From: Paenibacillus sp.
GTDB lineage: Bacteria > Bacillota > Bacilli > Paenibacillales > YIM-B00363
Assembly (NCBI RefSeq): GCF_031177825.1
Contig: NZ_JAPSKE010000004.1
Span: 186,001 to 250,000, forward strand
Reading direction: 5' to 3'
Length of the DNA: 64,000 nt
A program made the position numbers and the translations under genes. The notes under the pieces were generated by a model, which saw only the letters and a program-made list of their open reading frames with translations, was not told the origin of the DNA and made no database searches. Shown here in pieces: positions 34,961-43,656 of the stretch; position 1 is the first letter of the stretch; every line of letters begins with the position of its first letter.

Positions 34961-35879
34961 TCGTACTCCCCCTTCCTCCGAATCGGAAATTCGCTGCCGT
35001 GACGAGGCCGATCGCGAGCAGCATCACCATGGATAAGGAAGCGGCGTATCCGATTTGAAACTGCTGGAAGGCGCGAATATAGATTTGATGCACCAAGGTC
35101 GTCGTCGAATTCAGCGGTCCGCCGTCGGTCATAATCATGATCTGTTCGAAAACATTAAAGTTATGGATTAACCCGGTAACGATCAGGAAGAAAGTAATGG
35201 GCTTGATCTGGGGGATCGTAATATGGAAAAATTGTCTGAGCCCGCCTGCACCGTCCACTGCCGCCGCTTCGTAAAGATGCCTCGGAATGCTCTGCAGCCC
35301 GGCTACATAGATGACAATGTTGTACCCTAAGGATTTCCAGACGCTTGTGAAAATAACGGCGGACAACGCCCACTTCGCGTCGTATAACCACTGCTTCCCA
35401 GCGATCCCCAGCGCCTCCAGCAGCGAATTGGCGATCCCATGGGAAGGTTCGTAAATCCACATCCATATCATGGAAACCGCAACCATGGAGGTTACATGGG
35501 GGGAGAAGAAGCTTAGCCGAATCCACTTGGTTCCATACAGTCTGTAGTTCAGAAGAACGGCAAAGATCAACCCCAACGCGACGGTAAGCGTTAAGGTAAC
35601 CGCCGTGTAAACAAGCGTGTTTTTCATAGAGATGAAGAAGAACTGATCATGTAGCAGCGCCGCGTAATTGCTCCAACCGACCCACTCGATTGCGGACAAG
35701 TTGTAATTGGTGAAGCTTAAATAGAGATTGTAAGCGATCGGGAACAGCACGAACACGGCCAAAAACAAGTAAAACGGCAGGATCAGCGCGTAACCGACCG
35801 GTTCCGAGTTCAGCTTCCGTCTTCGCTTCTTCACGGCTGCTTTCAGATTTATTGTGCGATCCAATGCGATATTCCCCAT
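34953..35879 (-). CDS. Sugar ABC transporter permease (MalF-like)
   Basis: 308 residues. A basic N-terminal tail (KKRRRKLNSE) precedes six membrane segments; the EAA loop is EAAAVDGAGGLRQFFHITIP. It lies between the binding protein and the MalG-like permease of the same operon. Confidence 0.9.
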   Translation of the reverse strand: MGNIALDRTINLKAAVKKRRRKLNSEPVGYALILPFYLFLAVFVLFPIAYNLYLSFTNYNLSAIEWVGWSNYAALLHDQFFFISMKNTLVYTAVTLTLTVALGLIFAVLLNYRLYGTKWIRLSFFSPHVTSMVAVSMIWMWIYEPSHGIANSLLEALGIAGKQWLYDAKWALSAVIFTSVWKSLGYNIVIYVAGLQSIPRHLYEAAAVDGAGGLRQFFHITIPQIKPITFFLIVTGLIHNFNVFEQIMIMTDGGPLNSTTTLVHQIYIRAFQQFQIGYAASLSMVMLLAIGLVTAANFRFGGRGSTNA

Positions 35880-35913
35880 GACGCCACCCCCATCGTCTGA
35901 TAACTTCTGCCTC

Positions 35914-37209
35914 TTATTTGATCGTTTCCAGCTCTTTGACGAGTCCGTCTTGAGCGTCCTTCAACGCTTGTTCCGGTCGCTTGGCGCCGGTAAGCGTTTC
36001 TTCATAGGCCTGGTGAATGTACTTGTTATACGTGGAGGTGAACGGCGTGATCGGCTTTCCTTTGCCGTATTCCACATATTCCACCAAGACGGCATTGATT
36101 TCCGGATGATCTTCGATAAATTGCTGCTCCAACGACTTGCGGACGACCGGAATTTGCAGCGCCTCGTATCGCTTCCACATTTGTTCCTTAGACATCATGA
36201 ACTCGATAAACTTCCAAGCCTCCTCCGGATGCTTGCTTGTTTTGCCGATCGTAAACAACCGGTATCCGGTAAAAGCGTATTTCTCTTTCTGTTTCAAGAC
36301 GGGGGCGTACCCGAGTTGATCCTTCAGCTCCGGGTGATTTTTGATCAAGTTGCTGATGGCCGAGTTCGTCAGGAACGACATGGCCGCGTTCCCGCTGACG
36401 AATGGCGCGGTGTCCTTCTTTTCATAGTTGTAAGGAATCGCCACTTTGTTGTATAAATCAGCCAAGTATCGAAACGCCTCGACGGACGGCTGATCCGCGA
36501 AAACCGGAATCTCCTTCGCCTCGTCGATAATCGGCGACCGGTTCTGACGCATGAACGGCTCGAAGAAAGAACTCGCATTGTTCAACGGGACGTCGAGCCC
36601 CGCACGCACGATCTTGCCGCTCGCGTCCCTGACGGTCAACCGTTCCGCATAGGCGGCCAGCTCCTCCCAGTCGGTCGGCGGCTTCTCGGGATCCAGTCCC
36701 GCTTCTTGGAAATAGTCTTTACGGTACGTCAGGATTTCAGGGGCGGCGAAATAGCCGAGACCGACGGTTTTTCCTTTGTATTTTCCCATCGCCAATGCGC
36801 TTTCGCTGATATCGTCCTTATCCTCCCACGCGCCGATCCGATCGTCCAACGGAAGAAATTCGTCCAGCGCGCCTCGGGTTCCCATGAAAATAAGATAAGC
36901 CGAAAATACGTCCGGGTACGTCCCGCTGAGCTTGGCGGCATTGAGTTTCGTATCGATATCTCCCGCGCCCGGCGGCAAGATCGTCGTTCGGATTTTAATG
37001 TTGGGGTGCTCCGCTTCGAACGCTTTGGCCGCATCCGTGAAATACTGCTCGTTCGCGCTCCCCTCCCCCGGAAACCAAAAATTCAAAGTCACGGACTCGC
37101 TCGCATTCGAGCCGGCTCCGGAGCCGGCGCTCCCCGAGCAAGCGGATAAGACGGCTCCAAGCATCGCGGAAAGCAAAATAAGAAACATCCGTGTTCTCTT
37201 CATCTTCAT
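35914..37209 (-). CDS. Sugar-binding lipoprotein of sulfatase operon
   Basis: 431 residues with signal peptide and lipobox AVLSAC. MalE-like features are VTLNFWFPGEGSANEQYFTD, RKDYFQEAGLDPEKPPTDWE and VSGNAAMSFLTNSAI. It follows the arylsulfatase gene by 24 bp, so a sulfated sugar or an aryl-sulfate glycoside is a reasonable ligand guess. Confidence 0.88.
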   Translation of the reverse strand: MKMKRTRMFLILLSAMLGAVLSACSGSAGSGAGSNASESVTLNFWFPGEGSANEQYFTDAAKAFEAEHPNIKIRTTILPPGAGDIDTKLNAAKLSGTYPDVFSAYLIFMGTRGALDEFLPLDDRIGAWEDKDDISESALAMGKYKGKTVGLGYFAAPEILTYRKDYFQEAGLDPEKPPTDWEELAAYAERLTVRDASGKIVRAGLDVPLNNASSFFEPFMRQNRSPIIDEAKEIPVFADQPSVEAFRYLADLYNKVAIPYNYEKKDTAPFVSGNAAMSFLTNSAISNLIKNHPELKDQLGYAPVLKQKEKYAFTGYRLFTIGKTSKHPEEAWKFIEFMMSKEQMWKRYEALQIPVVRKSLEQQFIEDHPEINAVLVEYVEYGKGKPITPFTSTYNKYIHQAYEETLTGAKRPEQALKDAQDGLVKELETIK

Positions 37210-37233
37210 GTCTTTTCCTCCCTATGCCGTTAT

Positions 37234-38835
37234 TCAATCCTCTTTTCTATCGGCCGCGGCCTCGTATAACGCAAGGATGTTCTCTCTCGGGATGACGCCG
37301 CAGCGTCGAGCCCACGCTTCGTATTGTTGACTTAATTCTTTCGCGATGTCCGGATGCCGGTCGGCCACATCCTCGGTTTCGGTTCGATCCGATTCGATGT
37401 CGTACAGCTCCCAAGGACCGGGATAATTCCGGACCAGCTTCCACTTCCCGATCCGAACGGCGCCGTTGCCTTCATGCTCCCAGAACAGAGGAGGTCCCTC
37501 TAACGTGTCTTGGCCGAATACGGGAACCAAGCTGGATCCTTCGAGCGGAAGAACGGCTCGGCCGCGGTACGTTTCCGGGTAAACGGCTCCCGTCGCTTCC
37601 AACACGGTCGCCATAACGTCCGTTAATTGGCCCGGCGTATGTCGGATCCCCCCCTTGTCTCGGATGACCTTCGGCCAATGCGCGATGAGCGGCGTGGAGA
37701 TGCCTCCCTCATGAACCCAATGCTTATAGAGTCGGAAAGGAGTGTTGGACAAATTGGCCCAAGCCACGCCGTAACTCTGGTAGGTGCTTTCCGAACCTGG
37801 AGCATGGGCGCTCAGATTGCCGTAAATCACAGGCTCGCCATGCTTCGTCTTCTCCCTAACGATTCTCTTGCGGAATAAGTGTTCCCCGAGTTTCGCATCC
37901 AGCTCTTCCGCGCATCCGCCGTTGTCGGCAAGAAACAGAATCAGGGTATCCTCCAGTTGGCCCGTTTCTTCCAACGCGCGAACGATACGGCCGATGCCTT
38001 GATCCATCCGGTCGATCTGCGCGGCATACACCTCCATCCGGCGCAGCAGCCATTCCTTCTCTTCCGCTTCCTCCCAGGACGGCTGCCCGGGATCGCGCTC
38101 CGTCAGCTTCCAAGATTCGCGAACGATCCCCAAGTCGATCATTCGCTGCAGCCGTTCCTCTCGGAGGACATCCCACCCTTTATCGAACCGTCCTTTGTAC
38201 TTGGCGATATCCTCTACCGGGGCGTGAAGCGGCCAGTGAGGAGCAGTATAAGCGACATATTGGAAAAAGGGCCGATCCGGATGCTCTTGCACATGCTCCT
38301 TAATGAACGTTACCGCTTCGTCGCTGATCGCGTCCGTTAGATAGAAATCATTGTTCTGCAGCGCTTCGTGTTCAATATTTTCGTTGTCTCGGGTTAGCGT
38401 TACCGGAGCGAAATAGTCCGCGGCCCCGTTAATGATTCCGTAGAAGCGGTCGAATCCGCGCTGCTTGGGCCATGTATCGCTCGCATGAAATATGTCCGTA
38501 GCGACATGCCACTTCCCGCTCATATAAGTTCGATAATCGTGTTCCTTCAGCACCTCCGCGATCGTCACGCATTGTTCGTTCAAATTGCCGGCGTATCCTT
38601 CCGGTCCGTCGTCGTCCACCAGAATGCCGATCCCGGTTTGATGCGGGTGCAAGCCGGTCAACAAGGAGGCTCGCGTCGGACTGCATCGCGCCGTATTATA
38701 GAATTGGGTAAAGCGCACTCCGTTCTCGGCCAGCTTATTCAAGTTCGGCGTATCGACTTCTCCGCCGTAACAACCGATATCCGAGAAACCCATGTCATCG
38801 TTCAAGATCAGTACAACGTTCGGCCTTTTCCTCAT
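37234..38835 (-). CDS. Arylsulfatase, cysteine type
   Basis: 533 residues from ATG 38835; GTG at 38853 is in frame but less likely. Metal ligands appear as ILNDDMGFSDIGCYGG (Asp13, Asp14). The signature CSPTRASLLTG carries Cys51, which would be oxidised to formylglycine by an anaerobic- or FGE-type activator encoded elsewhere. MSGKWHV supplies further active-site residues. There is no signal peptide, so it acts in the cytosol on imported sulfate esters. It is the first gene of the importer operon and sits behind a leader terminator. Confidence 0.92.
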   Translation of the reverse strand: MRKRPNVVLILNDDMGFSDIGCYGGEVDTPNLNKLAENGVRFTQFYNTARCSPTRASLLTGLHPHQTGIGILVDDDGPEGYAGNLNEQCVTIAEVLKEHDYRTYMSGKWHVATDIFHASDTWPKQRGFDRFYGIINGAADYFAPVTLTRDNENIEHEALQNNDFYLTDAISDEAVTFIKEHVQEHPDRPFFQYVAYTAPHWPLHAPVEDIAKYKGRFDKGWDVLREERLQRMIDLGIVRESWKLTERDPGQPSWEEAEEKEWLLRRMEVYAAQIDRMDQGIGRIVRALEETGQLEDTLILFLADNGGCAEELDAKLGEHLFRKRIVREKTKHGEPVIYGNLSAHAPGSESTYQSYGVAWANLSNTPFRLYKHWVHEGGISTPLIAHWPKVIRDKGGIRHTPGQLTDVMATVLEATGAVYPETYRGRAVLPLEGSSLVPVFGQDTLEGPPLFWEHEGNGAVRIGKWKLVRNYPGPWELYDIESDRTETEDVADRHPDIAKELSQQYEAWARRCGVIPRENILALYEAAADRKED

Positions 38836-38891
38836 CCTGAATCCATCCTCCACCGTCGACTTTTTTCAAAACCGTACTTATAATAGCGACC

Positions 38892-38929
38892 AAAAAAATA
38901 GAGGTTTCCCTGGAAACGGGAAACCTCTA
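38892..38929 (-). terminator. Leader terminator (attenuator) before arylsulfatase
   Basis: A 12-bp perfect stem, TAGAGGTTTCCC (38899-38910) with GGGAAACCTCTA (38918-38929), is followed on the minus strand by seven T. It lies between the promoter and the sulfatase start. A competing hairpin CTAG-ATTT-CTAG (38927-38938) overlaps its 5' arm and could act as antiterminator. Confidence 0.75.
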
Positions 38930-38934
38930 GATTT

Positions 38935-39008
38935 CTAGTCGGTTTATATACAAGTATTTTAATCGGTTTTATAGGTTATAATATATCCCCCCCGTGCCCT
39001 GGTGTCAA
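38935..39008 (-). promoter_or_regulatory. Sulfatase promoter with repeated operator motif
   Basis: On the minus strand TTGACA (39008-39003) and TATATT (38985-38980) are separated by exactly 17 bp; the spacer contains seven G. Directly downstream are two copies of a motif, TATAAAACCGATTA (38973-38960) and TATAAACCGACTAG (38948-38935), 25 bp apart, placed to block or sense early transcription. Confidence 0.7.
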
Positions 39009-39075
39009 TCCATTTTCTGCATTTTATTTCCGGCCTATTTCTTTCTTGACGCATTTCCCGGATTGAATTACTATG

Positions 39076-39104
39076 TTGACTAAACCGATGGGAATTTAAG
39101 AATA
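39076..39104 (+). promoter_or_regulatory. Candidate promoter of the TauD-family gene
   Basis: TTGACT (39076-39081), 17 bp, AGAATA (39099-39104). The spacer contains TAAACCGATGGGAATTT, whose first half matches the repeats at the divergent sulfatase promoter and whose whole resembles CymR/Rrf2-type sulfur-regulon boxes. Confidence 0.45.
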
Positions 39105-39133
39105 AAAGCAAAAAAGCTGACCAGTCATCTGGA

Positions 39134-39159
39134 AGCCAGGGCGATATGCCCTGGCTTTT
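39134..39159 (+). terminator. Leader terminator (attenuator) before TauD-family gene
   Basis: AGCCAGGGC (39134-39142) and GCCCTGGCT (39148-39156) around GATAT, followed by T-rich sequence, 54 bp before the start codon. CTGG at 39129-39132 can pair with either CCAG at 39121 or CCAGG of the terminator arm, giving alternative folds. Confidence 0.65.
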
Positions 39160-39212
39160 GTTCGTTTCCCGCTCGGAAATCTTAGGATCGATGAGAACAA
39201 GGAGGAAATGAA

Positions 39213-40136
39213 ATGAGTATCGCAAGAGAAGAAGTGCTGCACGGCGACGAGATCGCAGTCAAACCGGTCGCCGGCCGGATCGGTGCGGAAATATCGGGCA
39301 TTTCCCTATCGGGAAGTCTTGATTCGAACGCCGTGTCTCTCATCCATGAAGCGCTCTTACAGCACAAGGTCGTCTTCTTCCGCAACCAGAATCATCTGGA
39401 CGACCGAGAACAAGAAGCTTTCGCGAAGCTGCTCGGCCGTCCGGCCGCTCATCCGACCGTTCCGGTCCGGGATGGTTCGGATTATATTTTGGAGCTGAAC
39501 TCCGATCATGGGAACGGCCGGGCGAACTCCTGGCATACCGACGTCACCTTCCTAGCCGCATACCCGAAATACTCGGTGTTACGCGGAGTGGTCCTCCCGG
39601 AAGCCGGCGGCGATACCGTCTGGGCCAATACGGCCGCCGCATACGAAGGCCTTCCGGCGAGCTTGAAGAAACTTGCGGATCAATTATGGGCCGTTCATAC
39701 GAACGCCTATGATTATGCGGCGGAGCGCAGCGATTTCACAGATGAAGCGCTGAAACACCACAACGAGGTATTTTCTTCGACTTTATACGAGACCGAGCAC
39801 CCTGTCGTCCATATCCATCCCGAAACGGGGGAACGACATTTATTGCTCGGGCATTTCGTGAAACACTTTGTCGGTCTCAGCACCGCCGATTCTCAGCAAA
39901 TTTTCTCGATCCTGCAGAGGCATGTAACGCAAATCGAAAACACCGTCCGGTGGAGATGGAAAGCCGGGGACGTCGCGATCTGGGATAATCGCGCCACGCA
40001 GCATTACGCGGTCAACGACTACGGCAACGCATCGCGAGTCGTCCGCAGGATCACCATCGACGGAGACATCCCAACCGGCTTGGACGGACGCCGGAGCATG
40101 ACCAAAACATTCGATAAGAGACGCGAAGCCGAGTAA
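39213..40136 (+). CDS. TauD/TfdA-family Fe(II)/2-oxoglutarate dioxygenase
   Basis: 307 residues. The 2-His-1-carboxylate triad is WHTD (His108, Asp110) and His264 in [12 protein letters not shown]; Arg278/279 would bind 2-oxoglutarate. Family members cleave taurine, alkyl sulfonates or alkyl sulfates, releasing sulfite or sulfate; other substrates occur. AAGGAGG precedes the ATG. Its position opposite an arylsulfatase operon, with shared promoter motifs, supports a sulfur-acquisition role, perhaps as an alkylsulfatase. No monooxygenase or sulfonate ABC genes are nearby. Confidence 0.88.
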   Translation: MSIAREEVLHGDEIAVKPVAGRIGAEISGISLSGSLDSNAVSLIHEALLQHKVVFFRNQNHLDDREQEAFAKLLGRPAAHPTVPVRDGSDYILELNSDHGNGRANSWHTDVTFLAAYPKYSVLRGVVLPEAGGDTVWANTAAAYEGLPASLKKLADQLWAVHTNAYDYAAERSDFTDEALKHHNEVFSSTLYETEHPVVHIHPETGERHLLLGHFVKHFVGLSTADSQQIFSILQRHVTQIENTVRWRWKAGDVAIWDNRATQHYAVNDYGNASRVVRRITIDGDIPTGLDGRRSMTKTFDKRREAE

Positions 40137-40147
40137 TGTCTCTTCCT

Positions 40148-40187
40148 ACGACCAAGGAGGCTGCTTGCGCGCAGCCTCCTTGGTCGT
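40148..40187. terminator. Bidirectional hairpin between convergent genes
   Basis: A 17-bp perfect stem, ACGACCAAGGAGGCTGC and its complement, around TTGCGC. It has no clear T-run but sits in the 57-bp gap between the TauD-family stop and the MutS-like stop. Confidence 0.7.
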
Positions 40188-40193
40188 ACTGCT

Positions 40194-41687
40194 TTAGTAA
40201 GCGTTCTCGATCAGGCGCCGGAACAAGTCTTCTCCGAAGCTGCTTCGAACGGGCCGACAGCAATTCATGCGGTACGTTCGTCTTCCGTCCTCGTTCCGTT
40301 CAGGCGATAAGAAGAGAGCTCGGGGCGATCGTTCCTCGAATGCCCAATTCGCCAGCTCGAAATTGTGGCTGACGAGAACGACCTTCAATTGCAACTCGCA
40401 GCACGCGGCAAGCCAATGCCTTCCGACCGCCGCTCCGTCTCGTTCCGCGATCGCGGCGAACGGCTCGTTCATCAGGAGGAGCGAATGAGGGGTCGAATGT
40501 TCGACGAGCCGATTTAACCCGCGAAGCTCATCCTCTAATGTCCCCCCGGCGAACTGCGACTCCGATCCGGCGAAGTACGTTACGATGCGGTCGCAGACGT
40601 TCGCTTCGAAGCGAGATGCCGGAACGAACATGCCGCATTGCATCATGAGCTGCGCCAATCCGATACTCCTTAGGAACGTCGACTTCCCTCCTTGATTGGC
40701 TCCGGTCACGATCAGCAGGCACGCGCTCCCCCCCGTTACGTCATTGCCGATCGGCCGTCGCGGGAGTCCGAGCGCCAGTCCGGGGTCATAGAGATCTTGG
40801 AAATCAAGCATTCGTTCCCCGGCGCTGTAGGCTGTAGGGAACGAAATAGGACATCCCCGAAGAGTCAGCGCCCGATGCAGCCGTACGCATCCGACGTAAA
40901 AACCGATCTCGGATCGCAAGCTGTCGAAGTCGCTTAACGCGTCGTCGATGAACCGTTTCAGGAGGAACAGTACGTTGCCGAGAGCGCTCTCCTCCACATC
41001 CCGGAGGCTATTCTCCGGCTTAAACAGGCCATAGCCCTTGAACAACCGATTGCTTAAAACGGTTGTCGGCCGTGCATCCAAGCTCCTAAGCACAGCGTTG
41101 GTTCCATGGAAGCCGTCTCCGACCGACACTCCGATTCTTACGCCGCCCCTGCTCCCGGCTTGACGCAGCCGGGCGAGATGAGCCCTCGCCTCCCGAAAGA
41201 ACGCGTCGGGATACCTGCTTCGAAGCCGTGCGAAGGAATCGAGAAAACCTTCCGAACAAAGCGATTCCGCGTGACGAGCTCCTGCGTCCCTCAGCTCCTC
41301 AAGCGAGTCCAGCAAGGTCGGCAACAACTCGACCGCAATTCGGAGCTTCTCGCGTACCGGGATCGTCCGGGCGAAATTCGGTTTCATCTTGGCTCTGTAC
41401 TCCGCGGATTTCTCCGACGCCTCGGAAGAAACCTTGTATAACCGCTCGACGAACTCCGGATGCCGCAGCGCGTCCGTCAACACATGTTGTCTATAGCGGA
41501 TCGTCTCAAGATCCGCTTCGGTTCGAAGCATGACCCGCTTACATGCGTCCCGTAGAAAATTGTCTTGATCCGACATCGCCAGAAGTAGAGGTTCTAGATG
41601 CAAATCTCGCTCAAGGGCCGCATCGCCCGGTATCGTTCCAGCCTCGTGGTATGCATTCATATTCCTATAAAGCAGCGATGGCCTCAT
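40194..41687 (-). CDS. MutS-family ATPase-like protein (intact Walker A)
   Basis: 497 residues from ATG 41687, which overlaps the upstream gene's stop as ATGA; longer upstream reading frame is shadow. Only the MutS core/lever and ATPase (domain V) are present, with no mismatch-recognition domain. Walker A is TGANQGGKSTF (about 328-338). Walker B reads LLLMNEPF with Asn in place of the usual Asp. VSHNFELANWAF follows as the switch region. It likely works as a partner of the upstream MutS-like protein, as a DNA-structure or unknown-substrate ATPase. Confidence 0.85.
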   Translation of the reverse strand: MRPSLLYRNMNAYHEAGTIPGDAALERDLHLEPLLLAMSDQDNFLRDACKRVMLRTEADLETIRYRQHVLTDALRHPEFVERLYKVSSEASEKSAEYRAKMKPNFARTIPVREKLRIAVELLPTLLDSLEELRDAGARHAESLCSEGFLDSFARLRSRYPDAFFREARAHLARLRQAGSRGGVRIGVSVGDGFHGTNAVLRSLDARPTTVLSNRLFKGYGLFKPENSLRDVEESALGNVLFLLKRFIDDALSDFDSLRSEIGFYVGCVRLHRALTLRGCPISFPTAYSAGERMLDFQDLYDPGLALGLPRRPIGNDVTGGSACLLIVTGANQGGKSTFLRSIGLAQLMMQCGMFVPASRFEANVCDRIVTYFAGSESQFAGGTLEDELRGLNRLVEHSTPHSLLLMNEPFAAIAERDGAAVGRHWLAACCELQLKVVLVSHNFELANWAFEERSPRALFLSPERNEDGRRTYRMNCCRPVRSSFGEDLFRRLIENAY

Positions 41688-43129
41688 CCGTGCGCGCGCT
41701 CCTTTAGTCGACTTATCAGCCGTTCCTTCGTGAGTCCGTACCGCTCGACTTCCTCTTCTACCCGCTTGATATCGGCACCGCGATCTTCCGGGGCGAAACC
41801 GGGCAGATGCGTGACGAACAAGCACATCGCGCCTCGGATCGTCAACAGATCCAACAACTTCCTTCCCATCGAAGTCGCATCGTAGGTTGACGTCGTGGAG
41901 AAGGTTTCGTTCAAGACGACCATGCTGCCATGACCCGCTTCGGCCACGATGGGATGGAGCCTCGTTAGTTCCTCCTTCAGCTTCCCCTCGTTCATCTCCG
42001 GACGGTCGGCTTTGGGGAAATGCGTGTACAGCCGATCGATATGCGGAACGACGGCCGATCTTGCCGGAACAGGACAACCCAGTGCGCTTAAAGCGATAAT
42101 TTGTCCTACCGTTCTGGCGAAGGAGTCCGGTCCGTCCGGAAATGCCGGTACGACGACAGCCGCTTCCGCATGCAAATCTACGCCGTTAGCGATCATCCGA
42201 TTCGCTGTCCCGGCCATAAGATCATAGCCCGCTTCGATCCGTAATTCCTTCTTTTGCGTTATAACGGGGTAGCAATAATATAGACCGCGCTTCCGGAACG
42301 CGCGGAAATATCGCAGGCATGCGATATAAAATGTTAATTCCTTGGCGAAGGTCATCGCCGTCGGATCGACGAACGACGGATGGGTATGAGAGAACGACTC
42401 TAACGCTGCGAATGCCGCCGGATATCGTCTGCGTAACAGCCGGAGGGTTTCCTCTTCCAACCCCGGCGTTTGCAGCCCGGAGATCGCCTGAAGGCACGCC
42501 TCCGAGTCCCCGTCCCGGTCGAACGTGTTGCGCAGCTCCGCGCAATAATCCGCCTCTTCGTCGCCGGCGTAAATGTAGAACAGTCCATCCGTCGCAATGA
42601 AATTGTATCTCATGTCGCGGAACGTACGGTCAAGTCCGAAGGCATCGTCGCGCAGCCTGACGAATGACTTAGACGTCGCGTAAGCCGAAATCCAATCGGA
42701 GCACCGCGTTAAACCGTCGGAGCGCAAGCCGGCACGACTCAGCGCTTCCTTCATTTCCGACACGGCCTTGCAATACTCGACCGCGGCGTCTAAACGCCAT
42801 TTACAGCTTTGAACCGTCCCTGGGCTTGCTTCGCTGGATGTCAGACAATCCGTGATCCGCCTCGACCGCAGCGCAAACTTCTCGGCTGTCTCCAGGGTCA
42901 ACCGTTCGTCGATATCCTCCATGACCGAGCTTCGGTAGCGCACGGCGTCGCTGTCCGGCAGCGGGCTGCGGAACCATCGCCGCAGCTCGGCATCCGCCGC
43001 TCGCCCGCGCAGCATTTCATCCAGGATCGTATCCAACCCGAGGTCGGACATCGCTTCGTCGGACATGAACGGCTCGTCGGCTTCGGATGTGTTCCGCCCG
43101 TTCGCAAATAGGATACTCCGGTATTCCAT
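41684..43129 (-). CDS. MutS-family protein with degenerate Walker A
   Basis: 481 residues, same architecture as its downstream neighbour. The Walker B region (MVVLNETFSSTTSTYDATSM, with the change at STT) and the following VTHLPGF are conserved. At 328-336, where relatives read TGPNQGGKT, this protein has PAFPDGPDS, so the phosphate-binding Gly-Lys-Thr is gone. The rest of the helix (FARTVGQIIALSALGCPVPA) is intact, so this is substitution and not frameshift. It is probably a pseudo-ATPase subunit that heterodimerises with the neighbour. Confidence 0.82.
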   Translation of the reverse strand: MEYRSILFANGRNTSEADEPFMSDEAMSDLGLDTILDEMLRGRAADAELRRWFRSPLPDSDAVRYRSSVMEDIDERLTLETAEKFALRSRRITDCLTSSEASPGTVQSCKWRLDAAVEYCKAVSEMKEALSRAGLRSDGLTRCSDWISAYATSKSFVRLRDDAFGLDRTFRDMRYNFIATDGLFYIYAGDEEADYCAELRNTFDRDGDSEACLQAISGLQTPGLEEETLRLLRRRYPAAFAALESFSHTHPSFVDPTAMTFAKELTFYIACLRYFRAFRKRGLYYCYPVITQKKELRIEAGYDLMAGTANRMIANGVDLHAEAAVVVPAFPDGPDSFARTVGQIIALSALGCPVPARSAVVPHIDRLYTHFPKADRPEMNEGKLKEELTRLHPIVAEAGHGSMVVLNETFSTTSTYDATSMGRKLLDLLTIRGAMCLFVTHLPGFAPEDRGADIKRVEEEVERYGLTKERLISRLKERAHG

Positions 43130-43186
43130 ATAACAAACAGCCCCACTTCAGAGAGATTCAACCTCGATATCATCCTTGCGGCAAAC

Positions 43187-43426
43187 CTATAAAATATCGA
43201 CATCCCTCATGGAGTCCTCGATGATCGAACGCACTATTTCCGATACGGAATAATCGCCGCCGCCGCAGCGCCGATCGATTTCCTGCCAACAGGCCGCCGG
43301 CAAAGTCAACGATAGTTTCCGCGTCGCTCCGATCCTCTTCCGGCCAGCCCCCGTCCGCGGCCCCCCCGAGGCGGTTGTTTGACTTTGACCGCTTCCGTTC
43401 GGCGTCTTTTTCCGTTTCTCGCTCAT
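43187..43426 (-). CDS. Ribbon-helix-helix-like small protein
   Basis: 79 residues. A basic, disordered N-terminus (KRKKTPNGSGQSQ, GPRTGAGRKRIG) is followed by RKLSLTLPAACWQEIDRRC and SVSEIVRSIIEDSM, which match the strand-helix-helix of CopG/Arc-type DNA-binding proteins. It starts at ATG 43426 with AGGTG upstream; ATG 43432 is possible. It lies 57 bp before the MutS-like pair on the same strand and may regulate it. Confidence 0.65.
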   Translation of the reverse strand: MSEKRKKTPNGSGQSQTTASGGPRTGAGRKRIGATRKLSLTLPAACWQEIDRRCGGGDYSVSEIVRSIIEDSMRDVDIL

Positions 43427-43551
43427 CGGCATCACCTATCTGTATTTTACACCTATAGGGTGCGTCGTCAATTTTTGCTACCTTTTTCAATCCGGTCGGG
43501 TCCCTTCCGGATAATGAAGTGATTTACAGCAATATTTATTGTTTTACAATA

Positions 43552-43583
43552 TATTTTAATTGCTATGGAATGTATTTTAATTG
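43552..43583. repeat. 11-bp direct repeat upstream of sigma-factor gene
   Basis: TATTTTAATTG occurs at 43552-43562 and 43573-43583, repeat period 21 bp (two helical turns), in an AT-rich island between the divergent RHH and sigma-factor genes. The spacing suits a dimeric regulator on one DNA face. No convincing ECF-type promoter was fixed here. Confidence 0.5.
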
Positions 43584-43656
43584 TTTTTCATTTATAAGCC
43601 TGCTACAAAACCGACTCGGCATCCGTCTTATAAGCGAAAGGAGGCGCGGCGGCAAC

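Noticed and set aside
43610..43645. ECF-type promoter (AAAACC ... CGTC)
   Set aside because: The spacing between the two elements is about 11 bp, not the 16-17 bp expected, so autoregulation cannot be claimed.
43519..43656. N-terminal extension of the sigma factor
   Set aside because: It encodes Phe/Ile/Asn-rich residues from an AT-rich intergenic island containing direct repeats; the family begins at 43657.
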